DNA of 64,000 nt from Gammaproteobacteria bacterium (GCA_023266115.1 JAHFRU010000010.1:40775-104774), one strand, 5' to 3'. Counted from the stretch's first letter, positions 19,076 through 29,543 are shown. Notes: generated by a model from the letters alone, not told the origin. Numbers and translations: made by a program.

Positions 19076-21277
19076 ATGAGCTCTGCCGTACAAAGAGGCT
19101 GGTATGTGGTTGCGTGGTGCGTGGCGGTTATGTTGCCGGTCAGTGCGCACGCTGCATCGACAATTAGTACCAAGCCAATCCATCACGATATTGTTGTCAC
19201 GCTGTCGCCGACGGATCATGCGATTTCCGTCGTCGACACCGTCCGTTTCAGCACGGCTCGTTTAAAATTCGTATTTTCGTTGCACCGCGATCTCAAGCTG
19301 ACTGTGCAATCGCCAGACGCGGACCTCAGGCAGGTCGGGAGCGAGGCCTGCGGTGGTCCGGGTTCGCGTGACCCCGGGGCTTGTTACGAGATTGTATTCA
19401 GGGCGCCAGCCGACAAGGTCTCGCTAAGCTATCAAGGCGTGATTTTTCATCCCTTAGTGCAGCAGCAAGATGAAGTCAGGGTATCCGAATTTACCGACGG
19501 GACAATCGCCGATGCCGGCGTATTTCTCGACTCCGGTTCTCGATGGTATCCGGTGGCAGACGCAGAATTGGTGACCTTCGCGCTTGAGGCGTCGATGCCC
19601 GCCGGCTGGGACGCTGTGAGTCAGGGTAAACGCCTTGTCCACGTAAAAGATGAGGCCCGGACCCGCGTTGTCTGGGCGGCGCCTCAGCCGCAGGATGATA
19701 TTTATCTGATCGCCGGTAGATACCACGAATACTCAAGCGCCGCTCGGGATATGCCCGTACTGGTATTCCTGCGTAGCGCCGATGCTGCTCTGGCGCAGCA
19801 ATATCTGGACGCCGGTGTTGAGTATCTCGCGATGTACGACAATCTCCTCGGGCCGTATCCCCATGAAAAGTTCGCAGTAGTTGAGAATTTCTGGGAGACA
19901 GGCTACGGAATGCCGTCATTCACGGTGCTGGGCCCCAAGGTCATGCGCTTTCCTTTTATACTTCATTCATCGTATCCACATGAGATTCTTCACAACTGGT
20001 GGGGCAACGGCGTATACGTCGACTATGAGAAAGGCAACTGGAGTGAGGGCCTGACGGCCTACCTGGCCGATCATTTGATCCGGGAAAAGAACGGCGACGC
20101 TACGGAGTACCGTAGAGCGGCGCTGCAAAATTACCAGGACTATGTCGCGGCGAACAACGAATTTCCGCTGGTACAGTTTACCGGGCGCCACAGCTCCGCC
20201 AGTGAGGCCATCGGTTATGGAAAGACGATGATGCTGTTCCATATGTTGCGGCAGCGAACCGGCGATGAGGTATTTCTGGAGTCGCTCAGACGATTTTATT
20301 CGGTAAACAGGTTCCGTCGCGCGACCTTCGATGATCTCCGGCGTGCTTTTGAGGAAACCTCCGGATGGCGGTACGGTTCGTTCTTTGACCAATGGATATT
20401 GCGTACCGGTGCTCCGGTACTGCGTGTTAACGATCTGGCCGTTTCCAAAGCCGGAGGGGGTTACCGGCTGGATTTCGAATTGGAACAGACGCAGGCGACT
20501 GCGTACTACAATTTGCAGGTTCCGGTCGCGGTTACGCTTGAAGGTATTGCCGAGGCGTATCAAACACGCCTGTCGATGGACGACAAGACGTTAAAGGTTC
20601 GGTTTGCATTTGCCGAACGCCCGCTTCGGGTGGAAATTGATCCGGAGTTTGATCTGTTCAGGTATTTGGCAGGGGATGAGCGTCCGGCAACGCTCAGCCA
20701 GATTTTCGGGGCCGATCGAGTATTGATCGTATTGCCTGAAAAGGCGTCTGCGGAGATGCGACGGGGCTATCAGAAAGCGGTCGAAACCTGGCCAGCGGCG
20801 AACGGATCGTCACCGGAGGTCCGTTGGGATAGCGAGTTAACCGCATTGCCAAAAGCGGTTGCGGTGGTGGTGGTCGGGCAGGAAAATCGTTTCCGCGATG
20901 TCGTGCTCCAGTCGGCCGATGCATCCGTCGATGGGCACGGTAATCTTAACATCGGCGAAAAGCGCTATGCCGGAGCGGATTTGTCGGCCGCATTGGTGGC
21001 GAACAGTGCGGATCGCGATCATTGGCCGCTGTTGTGGTTAGCGGCCGATTTACCGGCGGCACTGCCGGGGCTGATGCGTAAACTTCCCCATTACGGCAAG
21101 TATAGCTACGTAATGTTCAACGGGTCGGAGCCAACGAATATCGATCGCGGTGTCTGGATGGTCACTGCTTCGTCGATGTCAGTAGTGGTGCCCTACAAGG
21201 ATGGTGGGGCGGGAACCGCGTTGGGAAGAAAACTTAAACCGCGTCATCCATTGACGGATGCGAAAATTACGCAGTAG
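19076..21277 (+). CDS. M1-type zinc metallopeptidase (gluzincin), exported
   Basis: A 733-residue secreted or periplasmic protein with an N-terminal signal peptide (cleavage near AHA-AST). The zinc site is HEILHNWWGN (His about 302) with the downstream Glu in NWSEGLTAYLADH, 17 residues after the second His, one fewer than in classic M1 enzymes. The substrate-binding GAMEN motif is not recognisable; the matching stretch reads ETGYGMPSFT. The N-terminal third is beta-rich and the C-terminal part is of unknown role. The ATG at 19076 is the best start, though the GAGGAG upstream is 19 bases away. A peptidase on short peptides is likely, but the substrate is unknown. Confidence 0.87.
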   Translation: MSSAVQRGWYVVAWCVAVMLPVSAHAASTISTKPIHHDIVVTLSPTDHAISVVDTVRFSTARLKFVFSLHRDLKLTVQSPDADLRQVGSEACGGPGSRDPGACYEIVFRAPADKVSLSYQGVIFHPLVQQQDEVRVSEFTDGTIADAGVFLDSGSRWYPVADAELVTFALEASMPAGWDAVSQGKRLVHVKDEARTRVVWAAPQPQDDIYLIAGRYHEYSSAARDMPVLVFLRSADAALAQQYLDAGVEYLAMYDNLLGPYPHEKFAVVENFWETGYGMPSFTVLGPKVMRFPFILHSSYPHEILHNWWGNGVYVDYEKGNWSEGLTAYLADHLIREKNGDATEYRRAALQNYQDYVAANNEFPLVQFTGRHSSASEAIGYGKTMMLFHMLRQRTGDEVFLESLRRFYSVNRFRRATFDDLRRAFEETSGWRYGSFFDQWILRTGAPVLRVNDLAVSKAGGGYRLDFELEQTQATAYYNLQVPVAVTLEGIAEAYQTRLSMDDKTLKVRFAFAERPLRVEIDPEFDLFRYLAGDERPATLSQIFGADRVLIVLPEKASAEMRRGYQKAVETWPAANGSSPEVRWDSELTALPKAVAVVVVGQENRFRDVVLQSADASVDGHGNLNIGEKRYAGADLSAALVANSADRDHWPLLWLAADLPAALPGLMRKLPHYGKYSYVMFNGSEPTNIDRGVWMVTASSMSVVVPYKDGGAGTALGRKLKPRHPLTDAKITQ

Positions 21278-21337
21278 AGCCGTCACCCGACCGTATCGCG
21301 AGTCCTGCGGTTAATATTTGACTGGATCGACGAGTAA

Positions 21338-21673
21338 CTACACTTCGAACTTGACGGCCTCGTCCTGAACAATGAGATTGTTTGCGGCCGGCTTGCCGCT
21401 CCTGGCGATATTGCCAGTGATTTTCTTGTAATAGGCGGCGGCGGCGTCACGCAGTTCCTCGAATTCGCCAGGCCCGGTGTATCCATGAGGCAGAGAGACT
21501 TCCAGCGGCGAGGTTTTACCGGACGGATGTTTGACGTCGACGCATATATCGGTATGGTGGTGGCCGTCCAGTTCCAGATCAAAGTAAATGCGGGAGGCGA
21601 CATGCTTTTCGTTACTTCCGGCGTCCTTGGAGTTTTGGATGCAGCGACGAAACGTTACAGTGGCCAATCCCAT
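21338..21673 (-). CDS. Conserved hypothetical protein, 111 residues
   Basis: Starts MGLATVTFRRCIQ and carries a beta-rich core: SRIYFDLELDGHHHTDICVDVKH, then a PHGYTGPGEFEELRDA helix and an AVKFEV end. GGAGG nine bases before the ATG at 21673 strongly supports it as a real gene. I recall similar short proteins in other proteobacteria, always without assigned function. It is convergent with the peptidase gene and divergent from the gene at 21830. Confidence 0.7.
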   Translation of the reverse strand: MGLATVTFRRCIQNSKDAGSNEKHVASRIYFDLELDGHHHTDICVDVKHPSGKTSPLEVSLPHGYTGPGEFEELRDAAAAYYKKITGNIARSGKPAANNLIVQDEAVKFEV

Positions 21674-21829
21674 ATCGTGTATCCTCCGAATCAGGGTAGT
21701 AGTAGCATTAAAAGCGCCGCGACCAGGCCATAGATTGCATCATACTAACGCGGCCGCGCAAGTCCCGCGCAGAGACCCTGAGATCATCAAACTTTGTTCG
21801 GTTCACGAAAACATCCGCATGGTGCCGCG

Positions 21830-22819
21830 ATGCCCACCAGGCTCACCTTGATTTACGATCAATCGACGGCGGCGGGTGCGTTGCCGGAAGCGACTCCGTC
21901 GGGCCGTTCACCCGCGCGGAACATGTTGCTTGCGCGCGGGGAGTCGCGCCAGGTACCACCGCGGGCAATGGACGCCACGTTATTTGATATTTTTGGTCTC
22001 GATGCAGGTGACGGCAAGGATCTGCCGATTGCCGCTGTCACGCGGACGCTGCTGCCAGGCATGGTCCGTGACCGCTGGTGGATCCGTGCCGATCCGGTCT
22101 ATTGCCAGGCCGATCGGGACAGCGTGGTGCTGGTCGCCGACGTTTCTGAAGGTCTGTCCCCTGACGAGAGGCAGGCGCTGACAACGGCACTGTCACCATT
22201 GTTTGCGGATGCCGGAATGGAGCTTCAGCCTGGCATCGACGGGTGGTTCGTGGCGGCGCCGGCGGATCCCCGTATCACAACGAGTTTGCTCGCGGATACG
22301 CTGGGCAGGCCTATTCTGGATTATCTGCCACGCGGACCCGACGGCGGGTTCTGGCGTCGATTGATGAACGAGGCGCAGATGACGCTGCACGACATTCCGA
22401 TGAATCAGCGACGCATCTCGACCGGAAAACCACCGGCGAACAGTCTGTGGTTTTGGGGCGGAGGGCAGCTGCCGTCGTTGCCGACAACCCGGCCACCGAT
22501 GACGACCTGGAGCGATTACCCCCTCGCGCGCGGCCTTGCTCAGCTCGCCGGCACACCGTGCCAGCCGTCGCCGAGCGATGCACAGGACTGGCTGGGGCGG
22601 CGTCAACGCGGCGATCATCTTGTCACGGTTAGTCCGGCGGTACCGGATAGCGGATCGGGCAGGTCGTCGCTGGAGCAGGCATGGTTCGCACCGCTTTACC
22701 AGGCACTGAAATCGCGGCGGCTGGACTCTGTCACGGTGCATCCGCTCACCGGCATCGTTTACACTGTCACTGCACGGCAGGCGGGAAGATGGTGGAAGTT
22801 ATGGAAAGCACCTATATGA
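21830..22819 (+). CDS. Phosphoglycerate-mutase-like / RpfE-type protein of unknown function
   Basis: A 329-residue soluble protein. The segment LWFWGGGQLP near two thirds, preceded by a region of small residues and by QMTLHDIPMNQRR, matches a family annotated variously as cofactor-independent phosphoglycerate mutase or RpfE-type regulatory protein. I see no catalytic Ser/metal set of a true mutase, so activity is doubtful. The ATG at 21830 is chosen by family length; an open frame from 21794 is the alternative, and no ribosome site decides. It lies just upstream of recJ, 33 bases apart, and probably shares its transcript. Confidence 0.6.
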   Translation: MPTRLTLIYDQSTAAGALPEATPSGRSPARNMLLARGESRQVPPRAMDATLFDIFGLDAGDGKDLPIAAVTRTLLPGMVRDRWWIRADPVYCQADRDSVVLVADVSEGLSPDERQALTTALSPLFADAGMELQPGIDGWFVAAPADPRITTSLLADTLGRPILDYLPRGPDGGFWRRLMNEAQMTLHDIPMNQRRISTGKPPANSLWFWGGGQLPSLPTTRPPMTTWSDYPLARGLAQLAGTPCQPSPSDAQDWLGRRQRGDHLVTVSPAVPDSGSGRSSLEQAWFAPLYQALKSRRLDSVTVHPLTGIVYTVTARQAGRWWKLWKAPI

Positions 22820-22852
22820 AACATAAACTTAAGAATAATTTCTCACAGCAAC

Positions 22853-24607
22853 ATGACTAAAGAAGTGAAGCGGCGACCAGTCACGGCCACAAGCAATTTC
22901 TCCGGCAAGCTCCATCCGGTGCTCGCCAGGATATTTGCGTCGCGGCAGCTGACCGACGAACAGCAACTTGAGCACTCGCTGCAACACTTGCTCCCGTACC
23001 AGGACCTGCACGGGATAGATCAGGCGGTGGATGTGCTGGTCGCGGTGTTACGTGCCGGCAAGCGCATGCTGATCGTCGCTGACTTCGATGCCGACGGTGC
23101 GACGAGTTGCGCCGTTGCCATGCGTGCGCTGCGGTTGATGGGCGCGGCCGACGTCCGGTTTATTGTGCCGAACCGGTTCGAGTACGGCTACGGCCTGACG
23201 CCGGAGATCGTCGCGGTCGCGGCCAGACAGCAGCCGGACCTGATCATCACCGTCGACAATGGTATTTCGAGTATCGACGGCGTGCGCGCGGCCCGGCAGC
23301 ACGGCATCCAGGTACTGATCACCGATCATCATCTGCCAGGCGCCGAACTGCCGGACGCAGATGCCATCGTCAATCCCAATCAGCCCGGTGACCGGTTTGG
23401 CAGCAAGCATCTGGCCGGTGTTGGCGTGGTGTTCTATTTGATGCTGGCATTGCGCGCCCGGCTGCGGACCACTGGCTGGTTTGACGAGCGGCAACTGGAG
23501 GAACCGAATCTTGCCCAGCTACTGGATCTGGTGGCGCTGGGCACGGTCGCCGACGTCGCGTATCTGGATTACAACAACCGGATTCTGGTGGCGCAGGGGG
23601 TGGCGCGTATCCGTCGCGGAATCTGTACGCCGGGCATTGCGGCGCTGCTGGAGTTCAGCGGGCGCAGCAAGGAAAGGCTGGTCGCGACCGACCTGGGTTT
23701 CGTACTCGGGCCGCGGCTGAACGCGGCAGGCCGGCTCGACGACATGTCGCTCGGCATTGCCTGTCTGCTCGAGGATGATAAAGAGGCCGCCGTGGTCCTG
23801 GCGCAGCGCCTTGACGAACTCAATCGTGAACGTCGTGTGATCGAGCAGGACATGAAGGAACAGGCGCTGGAAACGCTGGATATGAATGCCCTGGCAAGCG
23901 CTGCCGGCGACGATCCGACGGGCATCTGCCTGTTCGACGAGCGCTGGCATCAGGGCGTCATCGGCATACTGGCATCACGGATCAAGGATCACCTGCACCG
24001 GCCGGTAATTGTATTCGCGATTTTTAACGGGACAGGAATCGACTCCGATGAGCTCAAGGGATCGGCGCGTTCGGTACCGGGGCTGCATATCCGCGACGTA
24101 CTGGAAACCATTGCCAACCAACAGCCGGGATTGATACTGAAGTACGGCGGGCACGCGATGGCCGCCGGGCTGAGCTTGCGACGTGGCGACCTCAACGAGT
24201 TCCGGCGGGCCTTTCTGGAGGAGCTTTCCCGGCATCTGAGCAGTGAGGATCTACGCGGTGTGGTCTATAGCGACGGCGAACTTGACGCGCAACATCTGGG
24301 CCTCGAGATGGCGGAGATATTGCGGTTTGCCGCACCCTGGGGGCAAGGGTTTCCCGAGCCGGTATTCGACGGCGTTTTCCACGTCATCGAGCGCCGGATC
24401 GTCGGCGGGCGCCACCTCAAGTTGCAGGTGCATCTGCCCGATGACCCGCGCTGTTTCGATGCGATTGCGTTCAACACGAGCGATGCCGCCTGGCCGAAGG
24501 GCGAGCTCGTAATGCACCTGGCCTACCGGCTCGATAGCAACGAGTTCCGCGGCAAAACGCGGGCGCAGCTGGTGGTGGAACACATCGAGCCCGTGACCGA
24601 GCGCTAG
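22853..24607 (+). CDS. recJ: Single-stranded-DNA-specific exonuclease RecJ
   Basis: 5'-3' exonuclease on single-stranded DNA in recombination and repair; 584 residues, normal length. The DHH phosphoesterase motifs are clear: VADFDADGATSCAVAM (motif I), VDNGIS (motif II) and TDHHLPG (motif III). The DHHA1 domain contains KYGGHAMAAGLSL. A C-terminal OB-fold closes the protein. It precedes prfB, as in many gammaproteobacteria. Confidence 0.97.
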   Translation: MTKEVKRRPVTATSNFSGKLHPVLARIFASRQLTDEQQLEHSLQHLLPYQDLHGIDQAVDVLVAVLRAGKRMLIVADFDADGATSCAVAMRALRLMGAADVRFIVPNRFEYGYGLTPEIVAVAARQQPDLIITVDNGISSIDGVRAARQHGIQVLITDHHLPGAELPDADAIVNPNQPGDRFGSKHLAGVGVVFYLMLALRARLRTTGWFDERQLEEPNLAQLLDLVALGTVADVAYLDYNNRILVAQGVARIRRGICTPGIAALLEFSGRSKERLVATDLGFVLGPRLNAAGRLDDMSLGIACLLEDDKEAAVVLAQRLDELNRERRVIEQDMKEQALETLDMNALASAAGDDPTGICLFDERWHQGVIGILASRIKDHLHRPVIVFAIFNGTGIDSDELKGSARSVPGLHIRDVLETIANQQPGLILKYGGHAMAAGLSLRRGDLNEFRRAFLEELSRHLSSEDLRGVVYSDGELDAQHLGLEMAEILRFAAPWGQGFPEPVFDGVFHVIERRIVGGRHLKLQVHLPDDPRCFDAIAFNTSDAAWPKGELVMHLAYRLDSNEFRGKTRAQLVVEHIEPVTER

Positions 24608-24707
24608 CGCGTCCGCCGGTGCGGCGGCTACACGGGCGGGGACACGCGGGACAACTTCGGTTAGAATTCCGTTCCTTCATTACCACGCGCAACTATCGGC
24701 TAGGATC

Positions 24708-25803
24708 ATGGAAGCGAATCTGATTATCAGAAGAATAAACGACATGCGGGAACGCACTGACTCCCTTAGGGGGTATCTTTGACTACGAGGCCAAGTCAGA
24801 GCGATTAACCGAGGTCGAACGCGAGCTCGAAGATCCCAAGATATGGGCGATGCCCGAGCGGGCGCAGCAGCTCGGCCGCGAGCGGGCACAGTTGCAGTTG
24901 GTGGTTGGCACGATCAAGCGTCTTGATATATCCCTGAACGAAGTTCGCGAACTGATCGAGCTCGCCGCGGCCGAGGAAGACGAGGCAACATTCGCAGACG
25001 TCACCGCGGAAGTCGACGGTCTGGACGAACAGCTGGCGGCGCTGGAATTCCGCCGCATGTTTGCCGGTGAGATGGATCCCAACAACGCCTTTCTGGACGT
25101 ACAGGCCGGTTCCGGCGGCACCGAGGCCCAAGACTGGGCGGAAATGCTGCTACGGATGTATCTGCGCTGGGGCGAGCGCCGCGGCTTCGAGACGGAACTG
25201 ATCGAGGCGTCTCCTGGCGATGTGGCGGGCATCAAGAGCGCGACGATTGAATTCCGCGGGGAATATGCCTACGGCTGGCTGCGTACTGAAACAGGCGTCC
25301 ACCGCCTGGTGCGCAAGTCGCCGTTCGATTCCGGTAATCGCCGGCACACGTCGTTCGCGGCCGTGTTCGTGTCACCGGAGGTGGATGACGACATTGATAT
25401 CGACATCAACCCGGCCGACCTGCGCGTGGACACCTATCGCGCCAGTGGTGCCGGTGGACAGCATGTCAACCGAACGGAATCGGCGATACGTATTACGCAT
25501 ATTCCTACCGGTGCTGTCGTACAATGCCAGAGCGACCGATCACAACACAAAAACCGCGCCACCGCGATGAAGCAGCTGAAGGCCAAGCTCTACGAACTGG
25601 AGATGATGAAGCGGCGCGAGAAACAGGATGCGATTGAGGCCGGCAAGTCCGATATCGGCTGGGGCCACCAGATTCGCTCCTATGTGCTGGACCAGTCGCG
25701 CATCAAGGATCTGCGTACCGGTGTGGAGAAAGGTAATACGCAGATGGTACTCGACGGCGACATTGACGATTTTCTCGAAGCAAGCCTCAAGAGTGGTTTA
25801 TAA
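24708..25803 (+). CDS. prfB: Peptide chain release factor 2 (with programmed +1 frameshift)
   Basis: Terminates translation at UGA and UAA. The first 24 codons from ATG 24708 end in an in-frame TGA (24780-24782). A +1 shift at CTT-T continues as DYEAKSERL, so the full product has about 364 residues. The SPF tripeptide that reads the stop codon lies in [11 protein letters not shown], and the GGQ catalytic loop in [14 protein letters not shown]. The gene stands between recJ and lysS, as in E. coli. The frameshift makes expression depend on the level of the factor itself. Confidence 0.97.
24768..24782 (+). promoter_or_regulatory. Programmed +1 frameshift site of prfB
   Basis: AGGGGG (24768-24773), then TAT, then CTT-TGA-C: the classic internal Shine-Dalgarno, slippery CUU and UGA stop. 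Spacing is identical to that of E. coli prfB. Confidence 0.95.
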
Positions 25804-25806
25804 GAA

Positions 25807-27333
25807 ATGAACAAGCCCGAAAACGAATCGTCGGAAATCCCGATCGAGCTCGATGAACATGAGCAGATAGCGCAGCGCCGCACCAAGTTACAGGCATTGC
25901 GCGAAACAGGTAATCCGTTTCCGAACGATTTCCGCCGCAACGTCATCGCCGGCGAACTCCATGCCGAGTACAGTGACAAGGCGCCGGAATTTTTCGATGA
26001 GCAGCCGCTGCGTGTCAAGGTCGCCGGACGGCTGATGACTCGCCGGGTCATGGGCAAGGCGAGTTTCGCCCATATCCAGGACATGTCCGGTCGTATCCAG
26101 ATCTATGTCCAGGCAAACGCGTTACCGGAGGCCGTATACCAGGAATTCCGCAAATGGGATATCGGTGACATCATCGGTATCGAGGGCGCGTTGTTCAAGA
26201 CCAGGACCGGTGAACTGTCGGTGCGCGCCGACGGGTTGCGGCTGCTGACCAAGGCATTGCGGCCCTTGCCCGAGAAGTTTCACGGACTGACCGATCAGGA
26301 GACGCGCTATCGCCGGCGTTATCTGGATTTGATCATGAACGATGTTACGCGCCGCACATTTATGATACGCACGGCGGTTGTCAGCCAGATACGCGCCTTT
26401 CTCGCCGAGCGCTGGTTTCTCGAAGTCGAGACGCCGATGATGCAGGCGATCCCCGGCGGCGCCGCGGCGCGGCCGTTTACGACGCACCATCATGCGCTCG
26501 ATATGGATCTATATCTGCGTATCGCCCCGGAGCTTTATTTGAAGCGGCTGGTGGTCGGAGGATTCGAACGCGTATTCGAAATCAATCGCAATTTCCGTAA
26601 CGAGGGCTTGTCGACCCGCCACAATCCCGAATTCACGATGCTGGAGTTCTACCAGGCCTATGCGGATTTCCGCGATCTGATGGATCTGACCGAGGAGATG
26701 TTGCGCACCGTCGCGCGCAATGTTCTGGGTACCACGACGATCACGTATCAGGGTGAGGAATATAATTTCGGTGAATCGTTTCGTCGCATGACCGTCAAGG
26801 AATCGATCCTGGCCCATAACCCGGGTATCGCGCCCGCGTCGCTGGAATCGCTGGCGGCCATCCGCGCCGAGGCGCAGAAACTCGGGGTAGACGTCAAGGA
26901 TCACTATGGTATCGGCAAGCTGCAGATCGAGATGTTCGAAAAAACGGTCGAGCCCAACCTGAAAGAGCCGACCTTCATCACCGCTTATCCGATCGAAGTG
27001 TCACCGCTGTCCCGTCGCAATGACCAGGACCCCGCCGTGGCGGACCGGTTTGAGTTGTTCATCGGCGGCCGCGAGATCGCCAACGGGTTTTCAGAGCTGA
27101 ACGATGCCGAAGACCAGGCCGAGCGATTCCGCCAGCAGTTGACACAAAAGGACGCCGGCGATCTGGAAGCAATGCATTTCGATGAGGACTATATTCAGGC
27201 ACTGGAACACGGCATGCCGCCGACGGCAGGCGAGGGTATCGGTATCGACCGGCTGGTGATGTTGTTCACCGATTCGCCGTCAATACGCGACGTGCTGTTA
27301 TTTCCGCATATGCGGCCGGAAGTATCCAGGTGA
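25807..27333 (+). CDS. lysS: Lysyl-tRNA synthetase (class II)
   Basis: Charges tRNA-Lys with lysine; 508 residues. An N-terminal OB-fold anticodon-binding domain ([21 protein letters not shown]) precedes the class II catalytic core. Motif 2 lies in [24 protein letters not shown] and motif 3 in the [15 protein letters not shown] segment. It follows prfB by three bases, so the two genes are co-transcribed. The downstream HDOD cluster is convergent. Confidence 0.98.
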   Translation: MNKPENESSEIPIELDEHEQIAQRRTKLQALRETGNPFPNDFRRNVIAGELHAEYSDKAPEFFDEQPLRVKVAGRLMTRRVMGKASFAHIQDMSGRIQIYVQANALPEAVYQEFRKWDIGDIIGIEGALFKTRTGELSVRADGLRLLTKALRPLPEKFHGLTDQETRYRRRYLDLIMNDVTRRTFMIRTAVVSQIRAFLAERWFLEVETPMMQAIPGGAAARPFTTHHHALDMDLYLRIAPELYLKRLVVGGFERVFEINRNFRNEGLSTRHNPEFTMLEFYQAYADFRDLMDLTEEMLRTVARNVLGTTTITYQGEEYNFGESFRRMTVKESILAHNPGIAPASLESLAAIRAEAQKLGVDVKDHYGIGKLQIEMFEKTVEPNLKEPTFITAYPIEVSPLSRRNDQDPAVADRFELFIGGREIANGFSELNDAEDQAERFRQQLTQKDAGDLEAMHFDEDYIQALEHGMPPTAGEGIGIDRLVMLFTDSPSIRDVLLFPHMRPEVSR

Positions 27334-27345
27334 GGTCGGCGTCGC

Positions 27346-28314
27346 CTACGACGTCAGCAGATTCCGTAACTCCGCGAGTTCGTCCCGGGCATCAATGACG
27401 GCGGCGATACTCGCTTGCGGCGTCAGACCGAGCTTGCCGAAAGACGGAACGAAATCCCAATTGATATTGCAACGATGCGCCGTGGTGCCTATGTAGCTGT
27501 GAAGGTTGGCGAGAATCACCACGTCGACGAGATCCGGACCGGAGTCGCTGTCGTACTCGAGGTCTTCGTGCTCGGTAACCACCTTCACCAGCTCCTCTGG
27601 AAATTGCCATCCCTGTAATACGATCCTGCCTACACCCGGATGCAGCCGTTCAACGATCCGGTGCATTGCCGCCTTGTTCACTACCAGCTCCGGAACTTTC
27701 GCGGCCTGCGTCAGGATTGGCACGGCGCCGATATCATGTATCAGGCCGGCGAGCATCGCCTGATCCGGTTCCAATCGAGTAAATTATCGCGCAATTACCG
27801 CGCACAGTGCTGCGACCCGGGTTGTATGGGTCCACAAAGACTTCAGTTGATCGTCGATCAGCGGCGACGCGTGCTGGCGCCAGACCTGTGCCATCGCCAG
27901 GCAGGCCGTTAGATTACGCAGCGAGTCAATTCCCATTCTCGCGATCATAGTCTGCACGCTGGCGACTGGCGGCCGGCCGCGTAGCAGTACGCTGTTGGCC
28001 ATCTGCACGACACGCGACGACAGGGCCGCATCTGCGGAAACGGTTTTCGCGAGTGCAGTGGCGGTCAGATCAGTATTTATAACGGTCTGTTGGGCCTTCA
28101 GCGCCACGTCAGGCAAGGTTGGCAGGGACAAGCGGTGATGTTTCAGATCATCAAACAGCGACGCGAGAAATTCGTTGGTGGTCGTTTTTATCGAGGATTG
28201 GTTCTCCGCGGGTGTTTCCGGGCTCGGTGACGTTGGCGGTCGATTTGTAACCACGCTTATGGAAGTCGCGTGCAGATCGGGCTCCAAAGTATTTTTTCTC
28301 CGGTTTATGGGCAT
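27346..28314 (-). pseudogene. HDOD-domain protein, interrupted by an in-frame TAA
   Basis: The third of three tandem HDOD paralogues. From ATG 28314 it runs with a short disordered N-terminus and a clear HDOD start (LSLPTLPDVALKAQQT, then ARMGIDSLRNLTACLAM). At 27784-27786 the frame meets TAA between VAALCAVIAR and FTRLEPDQAML, then stays open and in frame to 27346, with the GLIHDIG motif in the second part. The two intact neighbours have Arg at this position. Either the gene is a recent pseudogene or the two halves are made separately (a TTG at 27774 could start the second). Its ATG follows the preceding gene's stop by two bases. Confidence 0.8.
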
Positions 28315-28316
28315 TG

Positions 28317-29204
28317 TTATCGGATCAGTAGTTGTTCGATTTCGTGGATTTCGGGTTGGGCCTCGTTTAACAGGCCGATGAGTGTTGTGGCATCGAGTTC
28401 GAGTTTTCCTAGCACTGGCAAACTGTCGAAGTCCGCGATCATCCGTTCTCTGACGGCGAGCGGATGGCTGCACAGATTGGCGAGTGTCACCACATCGCAG
28501 ATGTCGATCTCCGGGGAGGCGATGTCGTCATATTGCTCGTGTTGAGCAACACACCGAACCAGCGATTCGGGGAAGTGCCACGTTTCCAGGATAAGCTTTC
28601 CGACCTCGCCATGCATGTCATCGAGCACGGCCTGTAACAGATCATCATCATTGTCCAGTTCCGGAATCGCCGCGGCGCGTGCCAGAATCGGTAGTTTTCC
28701 TATATCATGTACCAGGCCGCCGAGCATCGCTTCGTCCTTCCCCAGGCTGGTGAATCTGGCCGCGAGCACGCTGCTCAGTGCGGCGACGCTCACGCTGTGT
28801 CGCCAAATGCTGATCTGCATCTGCCGGGTCTTTTCACTGGTGCGGACCTTGTACAACTGCTCCATCACCAGCGTGCAAACAAGATTCCGCACCATCTTGA
28901 GCCCCAGTCTGGCGATGGCGCCCTGGATGCTGTTCACGCGCATGCGTGAACGATACAACGCGGCATTCGCAACCTGCAGCAAGCGCGTGGCAATTGCCGC
29001 CTCGGCGCTGATCGCCTTTGCCATCTGCGCGGCGGATGCGGCAGGATCATCCACCGTTTTCCGCATCTTGACAGCGACTTCAGGCAATGCCGGCAGCATC
29101 AGCCGATTGAATCTGAGTTCATCGCGAATCGTGGCGATGATTTGGGTTTTGTTTGTGAAGCCGGCGGCCTTTGCCTGATTGGCTACCATTGTGGTTTGAC
29201 CCAT
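28317..29204 (-). CDS. HDOD-domain protein (second paralogue)
   Basis: A 295-residue HDOD protein, a degenerate member of the HD phosphohydrolase superfamily thought to act as a non-catalytic signalling or docking module. The typical beginning LMLPALPEVAVKMRKTV is followed by ISAEAAIATRLLQVANAALY and the GLVHDIGKLP motif. No output domain is attached. The ATG at 29204 has AGGAG six bases upstream. Together with its neighbours it suggests a local expansion; the role is unknown. Confidence 0.87.
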   Translation of the reverse strand: MGQTTMVANQAKAAGFTNKTQIIATIRDELRFNRLMLPALPEVAVKMRKTVDDPAASAAQMAKAISAEAAIATRLLQVANAALYRSRMRVNSIQGAIARLGLKMVRNLVCTLVMEQLYKVRTSEKTRQMQISIWRHSVSVAALSSVLAARFTSLGKDEAMLGGLVHDIGKLPILARAAAIPELDNDDDLLQAVLDDMHGEVGKLILETWHFPESLVRCVAQHEQYDDIASPEIDICDVVTLANLCSHPLAVRERMIADFDSLPVLGKLELDATTLIGLLNEAQPEIHEIEQLLIR

Positions 29205-29543
29205 ACTTATCTCCTGCCAACCCGCCCCGGACGGCGCTAATGTTTGCTCGACAACGTTCGGTCTGCACCTGGACTTACCTGCCGGCGGGCATTGGAGGAT
29301 ACGAGCTGCCTGTTGTGCTTTGCCTCAGCCATGTCAGGTAACCACCCCTTGAGTGGCCACTCGCCCCAAAATACCCTGCCAAAATTCCACCCACGGTAAG
29401 GGCGGTCGCACAAAAGTGACGGCAGGCCCCGCGTTTTACATCGGCAACCAGCGGCAGGAATTGAGAATTTGAATTGACGTTTTTTGACCCGTCGTCGAAC
29501 GATAACGCGAAGTCGAATGACTAACGGCTGATAATGTGTTGAA
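29205..29543 (-). other. Gene-free region between two HDOD genes
   Basis: No convincing gene lies in these 339 bases. An antisense-looking ORF of 104 codons has no family features. A perfect 12-bp palindrome, GAGTGGCCACTC, lies at 29351-29362. I looked for a c-di-GMP riboswitch and did not find one. Confidence 0.55.

Noticed and set aside
21283..21603. 106-codon minus-strand ORF overlapping the 111-residue gene
   Set aside because: The other frame (21338-21673) has a GGAGG ribosome site and a conserved-looking sequence; this one is its shadow.
24613..24627. Hairpin after recJ (CCGCC/GGCGG) as terminator
   Set aside because: No T-run follows; also the hairpins at 37221-37246 and 61613-61636 lack one.
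24708..24782. prfB read as a truncated gene because of its early TGA
   Set aside because: The AGGGGG-TAT-CTT-TGA-C signal is the classic programmed frameshift, so the gene is intact.
29205..29543. Possible c-di-GMP riboswitch before the second HDOD gene
   Set aside because: A GGCAAAGC stretch looked suggestive, but the other conserved parts of the GEMM motif are absent.
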